A stretch of DNA of 19,277 nucleotides from Oscillospiraceae bacterium (GCA_022792755.1 JAAWBP010000028.1:1-19277); one strand, 5' to 3'; numbered from the stretch's first letter, positions 7,675-14,792 are shown. The notes: generated by a model not told the origin, from the sequence alone. Program-made: numbers and translations.

Positions 7675-9729
7675 CTATTCCACGCCGCGGTAGGATAACC
7701 CCCGGGTAAAGCCCCCGGACGGCTTCCCCCCGGCCTGATAACATTCCCAAACCGCGGCGCATTCCTCCGCGGTTTCCCCAGTAAAATAGAGCAGGCCGAA
7801 ATCGGCGAACCGGGTGTCCGCCTGTTTGTCAGACAGAAGCAGGGGGACGCAGTTGAAAAGCTCAGCCATCTCGCTGTCGCACTGCACCGGAAACCGGTTC
7901 CCCAGCCGGTCGGTGAGGAACCGCCCTTTGCAGCCACCGCAGCCCTGCCGCGCCTTGAGCGGACAGTTGCGGAAGATCATCAGCGGAAGCCTTCCGTAAA
8001 GTGTCAGGCCCACCGGCACCGGAGAACGGAGCCGGGAAGCCTGCGCGAGCTTCATCTCAAAGGACACGGTGATGTCGGCCGCACCGAGCCGGGCAGCTTC
8101 TGCGGCGGCATAGGAGTTGACGAGGTTTAAGCCGAACATCCCATGGGAGATCAGCCCAAACCGCTCCGCCAGCCCAAACTGCCCGATGTTCTGGATCCCG
8201 GCGCGAAGGAACCCGGCTTTTGTGGCCTCCTCCATCTGCCGGACGAGCTTCGTCTCGTCGTACCGCACCCGGGGCAACTCTAAAATCAGCCCTTCCCGAT
8301 GGGGAAACAGGTCTTCCCGGTTCCGGAGCACCTCCTCCAGCGGGAGGTAGAAGCAATCCGGCTCCTCCATCGGAAACGCCGCCATCTGTTCGAAGCGGGA
8401 AAACCGGGGCCGCAGTTTACAGCCGCCTTTGGGAAACTCCCCGCAAACAGGCGGATCCTTCTCATAAAAAGGCTGTTTTTCCGGGGCGGAGCGGCGCTCG
8501 TCCAACTGGCTCACAGCCTCCCGCCGCAGGGCGTTGAGGGCTGACGCGGGCAGAATAGGAGTTCCTTCCCCGTGGAAGGAAAATCCCTCCAGATAATACG
8601 GCGTCCCGCCCAGCTTCTCCAATGCGGCTTTCGCCCGCGCTTCGTCCGTTGGGCGGTTTTCGGCCCGCGCCGCCGCAGGCCCGTTTACCTCGACCCGGTT
8701 CCCTCGGCCGTCCTCGGCGGAGAGCACCGCCGGCTTCCCCTCGGACAAAACCAGCTCCATCCGCAAGGGGATCCTTTGCAAAACCGTTTTGTTCTCCGCC
8801 GCCAGCCGCTTCAAAACACCCTGTGCGGCCGCCGCATCTTCCTTGGTACGGGAGCCGAACATCGCCAGATCACGGCGGTTTTCGAGATAGCCGTTTGTAA
8901 AACCGCTCCTGGAAAAGACGGCGCGGAGGGTCTGCAAATCCGGCTCGCCGCCCCGGAGCTTCTGATAAACCGCGCGGACAGCCGCCCCCACATATTCGGG
9001 GCGCTTCATCCTCCCCTCGATTTTAAAGGAGGATATCCCCAGTTTCGCAAGCGCTTCCAGATCTTCCAAAGCGGACAAATCCTTTAAGGACAGATCGGCT
9101 GAACCGCTGCCGTCCACCGAGAAGGGGAGGCGGCAGGGCTGGGCACAGCCGCCCCGGTTGGCGCTGCGGGAACCGATCATCGCGCTCAGGGTGCACTGGC
9201 CGGAAACCGACATGCAGAGCGCCCCATGGACAAAGACTTCGAGCTCGATCGGGGACGCCTGTGCGATCACACCGATCTCCTCGAGGGTCAGTTCCCGGGC
9301 CAGAACCGCCCGTTTAAAGCCGAGCCTCGCCGCCTGTAGCACGCCGGAAAGGGAGGTTACACTCATCTGGGTCGAGGCGTGGAGCGGCATCTCCGGCGCC
9401 CATTCCCGCAGCAGGGCCGCGACCCCCAGATCCTGCACGATCAGCGCATCCACCCCTGCATCACAGGCCGTCCGGACGCACTCTTTCAAGGCGGCAAATT
9501 CACTGTCGAACACAATGGTATTCACCGCCTGATAGACCTTTACCCCACACCTGTGGCAGAGCGACACGGCGCGGGAGAGCTCCTCCGCATCAAAATTCGC
9601 AGCCGAGGCGCGGGCAGAAAAGCTCTTCTGCCCGAGATACACCGCATCGGCGCCGCTGTTGACCGCTGCTTCGACCGCCTCAAGGCTCCCGGCGGGCGCG
9701 AGAATTTCCGGGAATTCAGCGCTTGCCAT
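7675..9729 (-). CDS. Peptidase U32-family protein with DUF3656-like region
   Basis: Member of the U32 family, annotated as collagenase-like proteases. Characterised bacterial relatives (RlhA, TrhP, UbiU/UbiV) instead take part in RNA or ubiquinone hydroxylation and carry iron-sulphur clusters. The 684 residues begin PEILAPAGSLEAVEAAVNSGADAVYLG, the standard U32 start. They contain the signature HGALCMSVSGQC...NRGGCAQPCR, with C172, C179, C195 and C199 as candidate [4Fe-4S] ligands. PASALNALRREAVSQL near residue 390 fits the DUF3656 insert of long clostridial U32 proteins. A second Cys cluster near the C-terminus (NCPLKARQGCGGCKG) may bind metal. The ATG overlaps the end of zapA by 14 bases, so the two are cotranscribed. 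An rRNA- or tRNA-modifying role (RlhA-like) is more likely than proteolysis, but this is inferred. Confidence 0.9.
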   Translation of the reverse strand: MASAEFPEILAPAGSLEAVEAAVNSGADAVYLGQKSFSARASAANFDAEELSRAVSLCHRCGVKVYQAVNTIVFDSEFAALKECVRTACDAGVDALIVQDLGVAALLREWAPEMPLHASTQMSVTSLSGVLQAARLGFKRAVLARELTLEEIGVIAQASPIELEVFVHGALCMSVSGQCTLSAMIGSRSANRGGCAQPCRLPFSVDGSGSADLSLKDLSALEDLEALAKLGISSFKIEGRMKRPEYVGAAVRAVYQKLRGGEPDLQTLRAVFSRSGFTNGYLENRRDLAMFGSRTKEDAAAAQGVLKRLAAENKTVLQRIPLRMELVLSEGKPAVLSAEDGRGNRVEVNGPAAARAENRPTDEARAKAALEKLGGTPYYLEGFSFHGEGTPILPASALNALRREAVSQLDERRSAPEKQPFYEKDPPVCGEFPKGGCKLRPRFSRFEQMAAFPMEEPDCFYLPLEEVLRNREDLFPHREGLILELPRVRYDETKLVRQMEEATKAGFLRAGIQNIGQFGLAERFGLISHGMFGLNLVNSYAAAEAARLGAADITVSFEMKLAQASRLRSPVPVGLTLYGRLPLMIFRNCPLKARQGCGGCKGRFLTDRLGNRFPVQCDSEMAELFNCVPLLLSDKQADTRFADFGLLYFTGETAEECAAVWECYQAGGKPSGGFTRGLSYRGVE

Positions 9730-10105
9730 CAGGGGCGATATTCCGCCGGAGCTCCTTGAGCCCCAGTTCCGTTTTCAAACTTTCGATCTCCCGCTCCCGG
9801 TCTTCGAGGGCGATGCGGAGATTGTCGGCCTCGGCCCGCGCCTTGCCCGCCTCCTCGACGTAGTTGCGGATCTCCCCCCGGATGTTGTCCATATCCGAGG
9901 TGGTTTTATAGCTGTCGTCCATCAGGCTCAGCCCCACCAGGATGGCGGCAGAGGAGAGGGAAAGGGTGTCGTTTTCCTCCATCAGTTCGGTGATCTTCTG
10001 ATCCAGCCGGGCAGCGAGCTGCTGGACGTAGGCCGGCTGTTCATCCGCCTGAAGGGAGTACTCCTTCCCACAGATTGTGATTTTCACTTTGTTTCCTTTG
10101 TTCAT
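9716..10105 (-). CDS. zapA: Cell division protein ZapA
   Basis: Small cytoplasmic FtsZ-ring-associated protein that bundles FtsZ protofilaments. The 129 residues show the ZapA N-terminal domain, VKITICGKEYSLQADEQPAYVQQLAARLDQKI, here written in parts: VKITICGKEY, then YVQQLAARLDQKI. A long C-terminal coiled coil follows (about residues 70-120, EEAGKARAEADNLRIALEDR). The start is the ATG at 10105, with AGGTGGG upstream. The stop lies within the U32 gene. The zapA/U32 pairing is common in clostridia (family knowledge). A strong RNA hairpin lies between the Nudix gene and zapA. Confidence 0.93.
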   Translation of the reverse strand: MNKGNKVKITICGKEYSLQADEQPAYVQQLAARLDQKITELMEENDTLSLSSAAILVGLSLMDDSYKTTSDMDNIRGEIRNYVEEAGKARAEADNLRIALEDREREIESLKTELGLKELRRNIAPDGKR

Positions 10106-10145
10106 CTTCCCACCTGCTTATGTAATTTCAAATTCATATCGTTTC

Positions 10146-10176
10146 CCGCCCCTTTGGGCCTCTCTCAAAAGGGCGG
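10146..10176 (-). other. Strong RNA hairpin between the Nudix gene and zapA
   Basis: Arms at 10166-10176 and 10146-10156 can form an 11-base-pair stem with a 9-base loop. In the minus-strand RNA every position pairs, including one U.G wobble; read on the plus strand the same place is a C/A mismatch. There is no T run, so this is not a standard intrinsic terminator. It could be a processing or stability element between nudF and zapA. Confidence 0.5.
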
Positions 10177-10187
10177 ACGGATTCCCG

Positions 10188-10730
10188 CTATTTCAGCAGC
10201 CCTTCCCGCACCGCCGTTTTCAGCACCGCGATCTGGGTTTTACAGTCGGGCAGTTCGCCGCCCAGCACCATCGAAAGAAGGGTTTTGAGCGGAATCTTTT
10301 CGACCTTCAAAAACTCCCCTTCATCCAGCTTCTGCTCCGAAAAGGACAGCCCCTTTGCCAGAAAGACCGGGATGACCTCCTCGCAGTAGGCCGGCGTGGG
10401 GTAGATTTTCCCCAGAAAGACGTATTCTTCCGCCGCCGCCCCGATCTCTTCGAGCAGCTCACGTTTCCCGCACTCGAGGGCGTCCTCACCGTAGTTGAGC
10501 TTCCCCGCCGGGATTTCGAGGACAGCCTCCCTCGCCCCGTGGCGGTACTGGCGCACCATATAGACGTTTCCGTCCCCGTCCAGCGGGAGGATCCCCACCC
10601 CGCCGGGATGCTCCACAATCTCCCGCGCGGCCTCCCTGCCGTCCTCCAGCGCCACCTTGTCCCGGCGCAGATTGATGATCTTCCCCTCGTAGATGCGTTC
10701 CGACGAGAGAATGGTCTCTTCCAGCTTCAC
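10188..10730 (-). CDS. nudF: Nudix hydrolase, ADP-ribose pyrophosphatase type
   Basis: Hydrolyses ADP-ribose to AMP and ribose 5-phosphate (family assignment). The 180 residues carry a perfect Nudix box at 76-98: G-x5-E-x7-REL-x-EE-x-G in GKLNYGEDALECGK followed by RELLEEIGA. P113, 15 residues after the box, is the position used to mark ADP-ribose specificity. VYMVRQYRHGAREAVLEIPAG is the usual stretch before the box, here interrupted for brevity: VYMVRQYRH, then LEIPAG. The start is a GTG at 10730 with AAGGGGG eight bases upstream. The ribosome binding site is one strand of a 10-base perfect inverted repeat in the leader. The gene is first in the minus-strand block. Confidence 0.92.
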   Translation of the reverse strand: MKLEETILSSERIYEGKIINLRRDKVALEDGREAAREIVEHPGGVGILPLDGDGNVYMVRQYRHGAREAVLEIPAGKLNYGEDALECGKRELLEEIGAAAEEYVFLGKIYPTPAYCEEVIPVFLAKGLSFSEQKLDEGEFLKVEKIPLKTLLSMVLGGELPDCKTQIAVLKTAVREGLLK

Positions 10731-10735
10731 AACAG

Positions 10736-10800
10736 GTTCCCCCTTTATGCGGTCGGTTTTCTGCCGGGGGAATCCCCCTGCTTTTCTGAGAAGGGGGAAC
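10736..10800 (-). promoter_or_regulatory. Leader inverted repeats that can mask the nudF ribosome binding site
   Basis: On the minus-strand RNA, GTTCCCCCTT (10791-10800) is the exact complement of the ribosome binding region AAGGGGGAAC (10736-10745). Between them GGGGG (10774-10778) and CCCCC (10766-10770) form their own small hairpin. The four segments allow two arrangements, outer plus inner pairing or two sequential hairpins, and in both the ribosome binding site is paired. Confidence 0.5.
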
Positions 10801-10835
10801 GCCTTTCCAGCAGTCCTATCGCCCTCTTGTCTTTT

Positions 10836-10864
10836 ATTATCACATAATCTTCCCTAAAATACAA
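10836..10864 (-). promoter_or_regulatory. Promoter of the nudF gene
   Basis: On the minus strand, TTGTAT (10859-10864) is 17 bases from GATAAT (10836-10841). The -10 is preceded by TGT, giving an extended -10 (TGTGATAAT). It implies a leader of about 100 bases, which contains the inverted repeats at 10736-10800. Confidence 0.65.
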
Positions 10865-10934
10865 CCCGAAATCGCCCAATCTATATGGAAATTCCTCAAA
10901 AACCGGACGCCACATAAACGGCGTGCCGCCTCAA

Positions 10935-10940
10935 TATAAT
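10935..10940 (+). promoter_or_regulatory. Likely -10 element for the M14-like gene
   Basis: A perfect TATAAT lies 52 bases before the ATG at 10992, facing away from the nudF promoter. No good -35 element is found 16-18 bases upstream, so this is a partial promoter call. Confidence 0.4.
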
Positions 10941-10991
10941 ATTTAACGGCGGCCGGATCGGGCCGCAGAGGATTGTCTTCCGGAGGCGTTT

Positions 10992-11876
10992 ATGTTAGAA
11001 GAGCTGTTTTCCTGCGGTTTCTGTTACGACAAAACCGTAGAATTTTTATCGAACCGATGCAGGGAATGCCCCACCCTGCGCAGGATTCCCATGGGGAAGA
11101 GCAGCTGCGGGAGGAGGCTGCCCGCCGTCGCAATCGGGAGCCTAAAAAATCCGGTGCTGTTCGCCGCAGGCTTTTCGGCCGACGACCGGGTGAGCGTTCT
11201 GCTCCTGCTCCGCTTCTTAGCGGATCTCACCGACCCGGAGGATGCGCAGGGGATCATTTCGGCGGGGAACCTCCCCCGGTTTTTCGACCGGGGCGGACTG
11301 ATCCTCCTGCCGATGGTCAACCCGGACGGCTTTGAAATTGCCGCGCGCGGAACCGACGCTGCGCTCTACCTGAAAAAGCTCGCCCAAATGGCGGAAGGCC
11401 GGATGGAAGGAGCCTGGCGTTCCTCTGCCACCGGGGTTGACCTCACAAAGAACTTCGACCTCGCCTTTGACTATGACAGCGGGTGGAACGGGCGGGCCGG
11501 GGAACCGGATTTCCCCGGAAGCCGCCCGGAGAGCGAGGCGGAGACCAAGGCGTTGATCCGGCTGTGTTCCGCGTTCCATCTCAAACGGGCCGTGGAATTC
11601 CGCACGCCGGGGGAAGCCATCCTCCCCGCCTATGGGCAGTACGCCCCGCCGAACGCACGGATCAGCGGGGAGCTGATCGCCAACTCCTGCGGATACCGCC
11701 TGCCCGATCCGGCGGAGGCCTTTGAACGGGGGAGCTTTAAGGATTGGTTTGCCGCGCGCAGCGGCCGGGAGGGGTACACGATCAAAGCCGGGCGGAGCAA
11801 CCCGGTTCCCGAAGGAGACCTGGAGCCGCTCTACGCCCGGCTGGTGCAGACTATGCTGCTCTGCATGGTTTTGTAA
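10992..11876 (+). CDS. M14 carboxypeptidase-like protein lacking the catalytic residues (probable pseudoenzyme)
   Basis: The 294 residues follow the M14 zinc carboxypeptidase plan, including the conserved NPDG (110-113), GVDL.KNF (148-155), PGSRPESEAET (175-185), GE at 207-208, KDWF (250-253) and the late TI.AG..NPVP (263-273). The active-site positions are all changed. The zinc motif HxxE is S62-A-D-D65, the third zinc ligand (His in YHS/TxGE) is R204, the catalytic Glu of TIEVG is K265, and NR of the substrate site is T152-K153. There is no signal peptide; the N-terminus is Cys-rich (C8, C11, C23, C26, C39). The ATG follows GGAGG six bases upstream. The frame is intact and well conserved, so this looks like a maintained non-enzymatic protein, perhaps one that binds peptides. 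It ends just before repeat locus B. Confidence 0.85.
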   Translation: MLEELFSCGFCYDKTVEFLSNRCRECPTLRRIPMGKSSCGRRLPAVAIGSLKNPVLFAAGFSADDRVSVLLLLRFLADLTDPEDAQGIISAGNLPRFFDRGGLILLPMVNPDGFEIAARGTDAALYLKKLAQMAEGRMEGAWRSSATGVDLTKNFDLAFDYDSGWNGRAGEPDFPGSRPESEAETKALIRLCSAFHLKRAVEFRTPGEAILPAYGQYAPPNARISGELIANSCGYRLPDPAEAFERGSFKDWFAARSGREGYTIKAGRSNPVPEGDLEPLYARLVQTMLLCMVL

Positions 11877-12306
11877 TTCAGGCGGAGTGCCTCCGCTGTC
11901 AACGCCCATGACCGGGCAGGAAAATGCGCGCCCCTGCAGTTTACTGATTTTGGGGCTGCCATCCCGTGAATCATCGATAAGACAAGTACGGTGCACCTCG
12001 CGGGGCAGGGTACCCCTGCGGCCTGTGCCCAGGCAGGGCAGTTCGCACACCAACGTTTTTCCAATTTTTGAGTTTCAGCCCTGTGAGGTGCCTTGAAGCA
12101 AAGCGGGAACATTGTGTCTCGCGGGGCAAGGCACCTCTGCGGGGCCTGTGCCCAAGCGGGGCAATTCGCACACCAAGGTTTTGCCGGTCTTTAGATTTTT
12201 GTCCTGCGAGGCGAATTGTACGAAACATGTGCCGCGCGGGTTACGAATGCTGTTTTTAGCACCACCTGAGAATCGCGCATCGCCAGCAGGGGTACCCTGC
12301 CGCTCT
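11877..12306 (+). repeat. Composite hairpin repeat, locus B (three tandem monomers)
   Basis: This 430-base gap between two convergent genes is filled by repeats. It opens with a GCGGAG-TGC-CTCCGC hairpin (11882-11896) and the boundary motif CGCCCATGACCGGGCAGG (from 11903). A diverged core follows at about 11925-12010, then two good cores at 12041-12090 and 12173-12212, spaced 116 and 133 bases apart. Each core reads TTCGCACACCAA, GTTTTnCCGGTCTTTAG, TTTTTGTCCTGCGAGG, with changes. GCAGGG-TAC-CCCTGC at 12005-12019 is one of the three-base-loop hairpins. The terminal module (GCGGGTTACGAATG...GAATCGCG, 12232-12285) ends in GCAGGG-GTA-CCCTGC at 12286-12300. No open frame here resembles a real gene. 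Confidence 0.85.
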
Positions 12307-13566
12307 TCAGCTTCCAAAGGGCAACCTGCGGGAAAGGGTTTTCCGGGAAGGGGAGAAAAGCTTGGTCCCCGCCGGTTCGCCGTGATAGCGCCGCATGAGA
12401 AGGTCGGCGGCAATTTCGGCCGTGAGCGCGTTCTCCGGCCCGCTGTCCAAGCAGAAGTAAACGCCCCGGTAATCCTCCGTTTCCCCGATCACCGGCAGGA
12501 GGTCGGCGGTGCAGCCATAGCTCCCCGCAGAGCAGTAAGCCGGGGTGATCCGGTCGATGCCGCAGAACATCCGGCGCAGCTTCTCGGTCAGCCGCTCATA
12601 CCGCAGGGCTTCGAGCCTTCCGCCCCCCGCCAGCTTTAAAAGGCGGCGATCTGCGCCGGAGAAAAGGCTGTCCGACCCGGTGATCATCAGGCGGTTGTCC
12701 GGCGTGGTGCGGACATGGAATCCGCTCCCCTCGTCGTTGCGGAGGAGGATCCGGCTTTCGTAGCCTATAAAATGATCAACCGGTTCGGTGACGACGGTGT
12801 AAACAGTCCGCCGGCCCGACAGGAGCTTGAGGTAGTCGTTCTGTCCCAACCCGGTCGCGAGGACCAGCCTGTCCGCATGAACGGTGCGGTCCGTCGAAGT
12901 CCGCACCGTGACCTTGCCGTTCGAAAGGTCGATCGAGACCGCCTCGGTGTTCTCATAGCAGCGCAGTCCGTACTCCCGGGACGCCCGGTCCATCAGCGCC
13001 TGCGTAAACCGGTAGGGGTCGAGCTCTGCGCCCATCCCGGCGGAGAGGATTCCATCCTCGACCGGGAAGGAGTAGTGGTCGCGGGTTGCCGCCCGGTCGA
13101 GGTATTCGATCTCAAAGCCGTTATGCCGCCGGACGAGGTACTCCGTGTGGAAAAAGTCGCCGTGGTTCCCGTCAGACGTGTAACTCAAAATATCCCTTCT
13201 CTGGAAGCCGGCATCTGCCGACAGCTCCTCGCAGAGCGCTTCGATGCTGTCGAGCGCGTCGCGGCAGCGCTCCAGATATTCCACCGCCGCCTGCCGTCCA
13301 ATGCTCTTTCCCAGCTGAACCAGCGACAGGTTGCCGTCGTATTCCAGGATCCCGCTGCCAAAGGCCGTGGCGCCGTAGCCGACCGGCAGTCTCGAGACCA
13401 CGCAGACATCGTTCCCATCCCCGGCAAAACGGTAGCCGAGCAGCGCCCCTGTCAGCCCTCCGCCCAGAACCAGCACCTCGCAGCGCTCATCAGACGCAAG
13501 CCAAGGGTACTGCCGGACAGGAGACGTCTGGTTTGTCCAATATGAATACCCTGTTGTATGCCGCAT
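12307..13566 (-). CDS. FAD-dependent amine/amino-acid oxidoreductase (DAO family)
   Basis: Member of the glycine oxidase/D-amino-acid oxidase superfamily (DadA/PuuB-like), which oxidises C-N bonds of amino acids or amines using FAD. The 419 residues begin MRHTTGYSYWTNQ. The dinucleotide-binding fold follows, VLVLGGGLTGALLGYRFA with GxGxxG at 35-40, and then GATAFGSGIL. LVLATGLG (second FAD-contact region) and the C-terminal LLPVIGETEDYRGVYFCLD are typical of the family, in which the last segment closes the FAD site. The start at 13566 is chosen over the upstream in-frame ATG at 13623 because AGGAGG lies six bases before it. The substrate cannot be told; there are no neighbouring amine or polyamine genes. 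An inverted repeat covers the ribosome binding site. Confidence 0.9.
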   Translation of the reverse strand: MRHTTGYSYWTNQTSPVRQYPWLASDERCEVLVLGGGLTGALLGYRFAGDGNDVCVVSRLPVGYGATAFGSGILEYDGNLSLVQLGKSIGRQAAVEYLERCRDALDSIEALCEELSADAGFQRRDILSYTSDGNHGDFFHTEYLVRRHNGFEIEYLDRAATRDHYSFPVEDGILSAGMGAELDPYRFTQALMDRASREYGLRCYENTEAVSIDLSNGKVTVRTSTDRTVHADRLVLATGLGQNDYLKLLSGRRTVYTVVTEPVDHFIGYESRILLRNDEGSGFHVRTTPDNRLMITGSDSLFSGADRRLLKLAGGGRLEALRYERLTEKLRRMFCGIDRITPAYCSAGSYGCTADLLPVIGETEDYRGVYFCLDSGPENALTAEIAADLLMRRYHGEPAGTKLFSPSRKTLSRRLPFGS

Positions 13567-13573
13567 AAAATTC

Positions 13574-13633
13574 CTCCTCTGTTTTGTCACATCCTGATCT
13601 GTTATTACAATCAGTATACGCAAAACAGAGGAG
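13574..13633 (-). promoter_or_regulatory. Perfect 13-base inverted repeat over the oxidoreductase ribosome binding site
   Basis: On the minus strand, CTCCTCTGTTTTG (13621-13633) and CAAAACAGAGGAG (13574-13586) are exact complements around a 34-base loop. The loop holds a smaller stem, CTGAT/ATCAG (13610-13614 with 13594-13598). The downstream arm contains the GAGGAG ribosome binding site. The element could be an RNA switch, or the palindromic site of a DNA-binding regulator. Confidence 0.6.
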
Positions 13634-14071
13634 AAATATACCAGCGGCCAGGTGGCCCTGGCGGGCGGCGAACCGCCGCTGGGTGGCCCCGGTGGCCAAT
13701 ACGCACACCAAGAGTTTACCGGTCTTTAGGTTTTAGTCCTGCGAAGCAGCTAAAGCAGAATCGGTACAACGCGCCGCGCGGGGCGGAGTACCTCCGCCGG
13801 CAGTTCGCACACAAGTGTTCTACCGGCCTCTAAGCTGCTATCCTGCGAGGCGCGTCCGTGTCCGGACTGGCCAATACGCACCCGAACGTTTTACCTGTTT
13901 TTGGGTTACTGTCCTGCGAGGCGCATTGTACAAAGTTAAAGGACAGCGTGTCTCGCAGGTTACGGACTTACAGGTCTGTACTGCTCGGGTATCGCGTCTG
14001 CCCGCGGGGGCTCCCCGCCGCGATTGTCCAGTCCGGTCACGGACGCGGAGGTATTCCGCCGCGGCGAGGGG
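13634..14071 (+). repeat. Composite hairpin repeat, locus C (three cores)
   Basis: This locus fills most of the 505-base gap between the oxidoreductase and the DUF2752 pair. A GC-rich left part carries GCGGCG-AAC-CGCCGC (13665-13679). The cores are at 13699-13750, 13803-13850 and 13873-13922, spaced 104 and 71 bases. GGCGGAG-TAC-CTCCGCC (13782-13798) is a perfect 7-base-pair, three-base-loop hairpin. CCTGCGAG (13913-13920) pairs with CTCGCAGG (13952-13959). The terminal module (about 13952-14003) ends in GCGGGG-GCT-CCCCGC (14004-14018). The boundary motif CCGTGACCGG lies on the minus strand near 14032-14043, followed by GCGGAG-GTA-TTCCGC (14045-14059), right beside the stop of the next gene. 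Unlike loci B, D and E, its cores point toward, not away from, the boundary motif. Confidence 0.85.
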
Positions 14072-14248
14072 TCAAAGGTTGCGCATGATCCCCCAGAGCA
14101 TAAAGGCGAGCAGGGAGAGAACGGCGGACAGGAGGCAGAGCAAGCGTGTCCGCTTCGCATAAGGCTTCATCCGGGTGAAAAAGGCGAGGAGGAAACAGCC
14201 GAAGGAGAGAAAAATCAAACCGACTGACAACACAGCAAAGGGATTCAT
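14072..14248 (-). CDS. Small two-helix membrane protein
   Basis: A 58-residue protein (MNPFAVLSVGLIFLSFGCFL...) with two hydrophobic segments at about residues 4-24 and 34-53, joined by the basic loop TRMKPYAKRTR. I do not recognise a family. The start is the ATG at 14248, which overlaps the DUF2752 stop as ATGA and has GGAGGG upstream, so it is translationally coupled to that gene. Longer in-frame starts would run back into DUF2752. It is probably a partner of the DUF2752 protein. Repeat locus C begins directly after its stop. Confidence 0.7.
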   Translation of the reverse strand: MNPFAVLSVGLIFLSFGCFLLAFFTRMKPYAKRTRLLCLLSAVLSLLAFMLWGIMRNL

Positions 14249-14637
14249 CTGCTTCCCTCCTGTTCCGCCCGCCGGAAGCTTCCACCGAAGATGGCGAAGC
14301 AATATTCAAAGGGGGTGAGCCGCCGCTTTTTGGAAAACAGGTTCCAGACCACAACCGCTAAATCGGAAAGGAGCAGGAAGATAAAGACGGGAACCAGCCC
14401 CAGCGTGACGACCGGGTTGAACTCCACCGCCGCAGAGAAATCCCCGGAAAGGAGGCTGACGACTGCGCGGCTGGCGCCGCAGGTGGAGCATTCCCAGCCG
14501 AAGTGCTCATACCAGAAACAGGGCAGGTAGTGCCCTGCGACAAACTCTTTTCCAAACAGAAGAGCGGCCGCGAGGAGGGCCCAGACCGCGATCCGCGCAG
14601 CCTTGGCAATCGTCAGATATACTTTCTTTTCAGGCAT
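14245..14637 (-). CDS. DUF2752 family membrane protein
   Basis: The 130 residues contain the DUF2752 signature ECSTCGASRAVVSLLSGDF followed by the A..FNP pattern (AAVEFNP) and the hydrophobic LGLVPVFIFLLLSDLAVVVW. The family is defined by a C.tCG.tRa motif between membrane segments and has no established function. There are three likely membrane segments (about 13-33, 60-75 weakly, 78-98). The ATG at 14637 follows AAAGGAAG. It is coupled to the 58-residue protein downstream, and transcribed divergently from the DUF4190 gene. Confidence 0.85.
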   Translation of the reverse strand: MPEKKVYLTIAKAARIAVWALLAAALLFGKEFVAGHYLPCFWYEHFGWECSTCGASRAVVSLLSGDFSAAVEFNPVVTLGLVPVFIFLLLSDLAVVVWNLFSKKRRLTPFEYCFAIFGGSFRRAEQEGSR

Positions 14638-14663
14638 GGTTTCTTCCTTTCCGGCTGTTTCAC

Positions 14664-14692
14664 TTGAACCTCTTGACAGAATGGCTTATAAT
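14664..14692 (+). promoter_or_regulatory. Promoter of the DUF4190 gene
   Basis: TTGAAC (14664-14669), 17 bases, TATAAT (14687-14692). A better-looking TTGACA at 14674 is only 8 bases from the -10 and is rejected as the -35. The start codon is 100 bases downstream. Confidence 0.7.
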
Positions 14693-14792
14693 AAAAGTGA
14701 TCATCCTCGGCCGGCGGGGTTTTCCGGGATTCCGGAGACATTTTCGCCCCCGGCCGAAGGCGCAAAAAATCGATTACATAAAGGAGAAGGTT

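Noticed and set aside
11217..12053. A 278-codon minus-strand open frame
   Set aside because: Antisense of the M14-like gene extended into repeat locus B.
11925..12245. CRISPR-like array
   Set aside because: The tandem units are over 100 bases long, diverged, and lack the short constant repeat with unique spacers of a CRISPR; no cas gene is present.
12112..12639. Open frames reading through repeat cores (also near 13815-14162, 18735-19275 and 11831-12228)
   Set aside because: They give similar Arg/Pro/Cys-rich peptides only because the repeat sequence recurs. They lack ribosome binding sites and stop at repeat edges, so they are repeat-derived artefacts.
12715..13545. A 276-codon plus-strand open frame
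   Set aside because: Antisense shadow of the FAD oxidoreductase, with no recognisable family pattern.
14674..14692. TTGACA with TATAAT as the DUF4190 promoter
   Set aside because: The spacing is only 8 bases; TTGAAC ten bases further upstream gives the proper 17.
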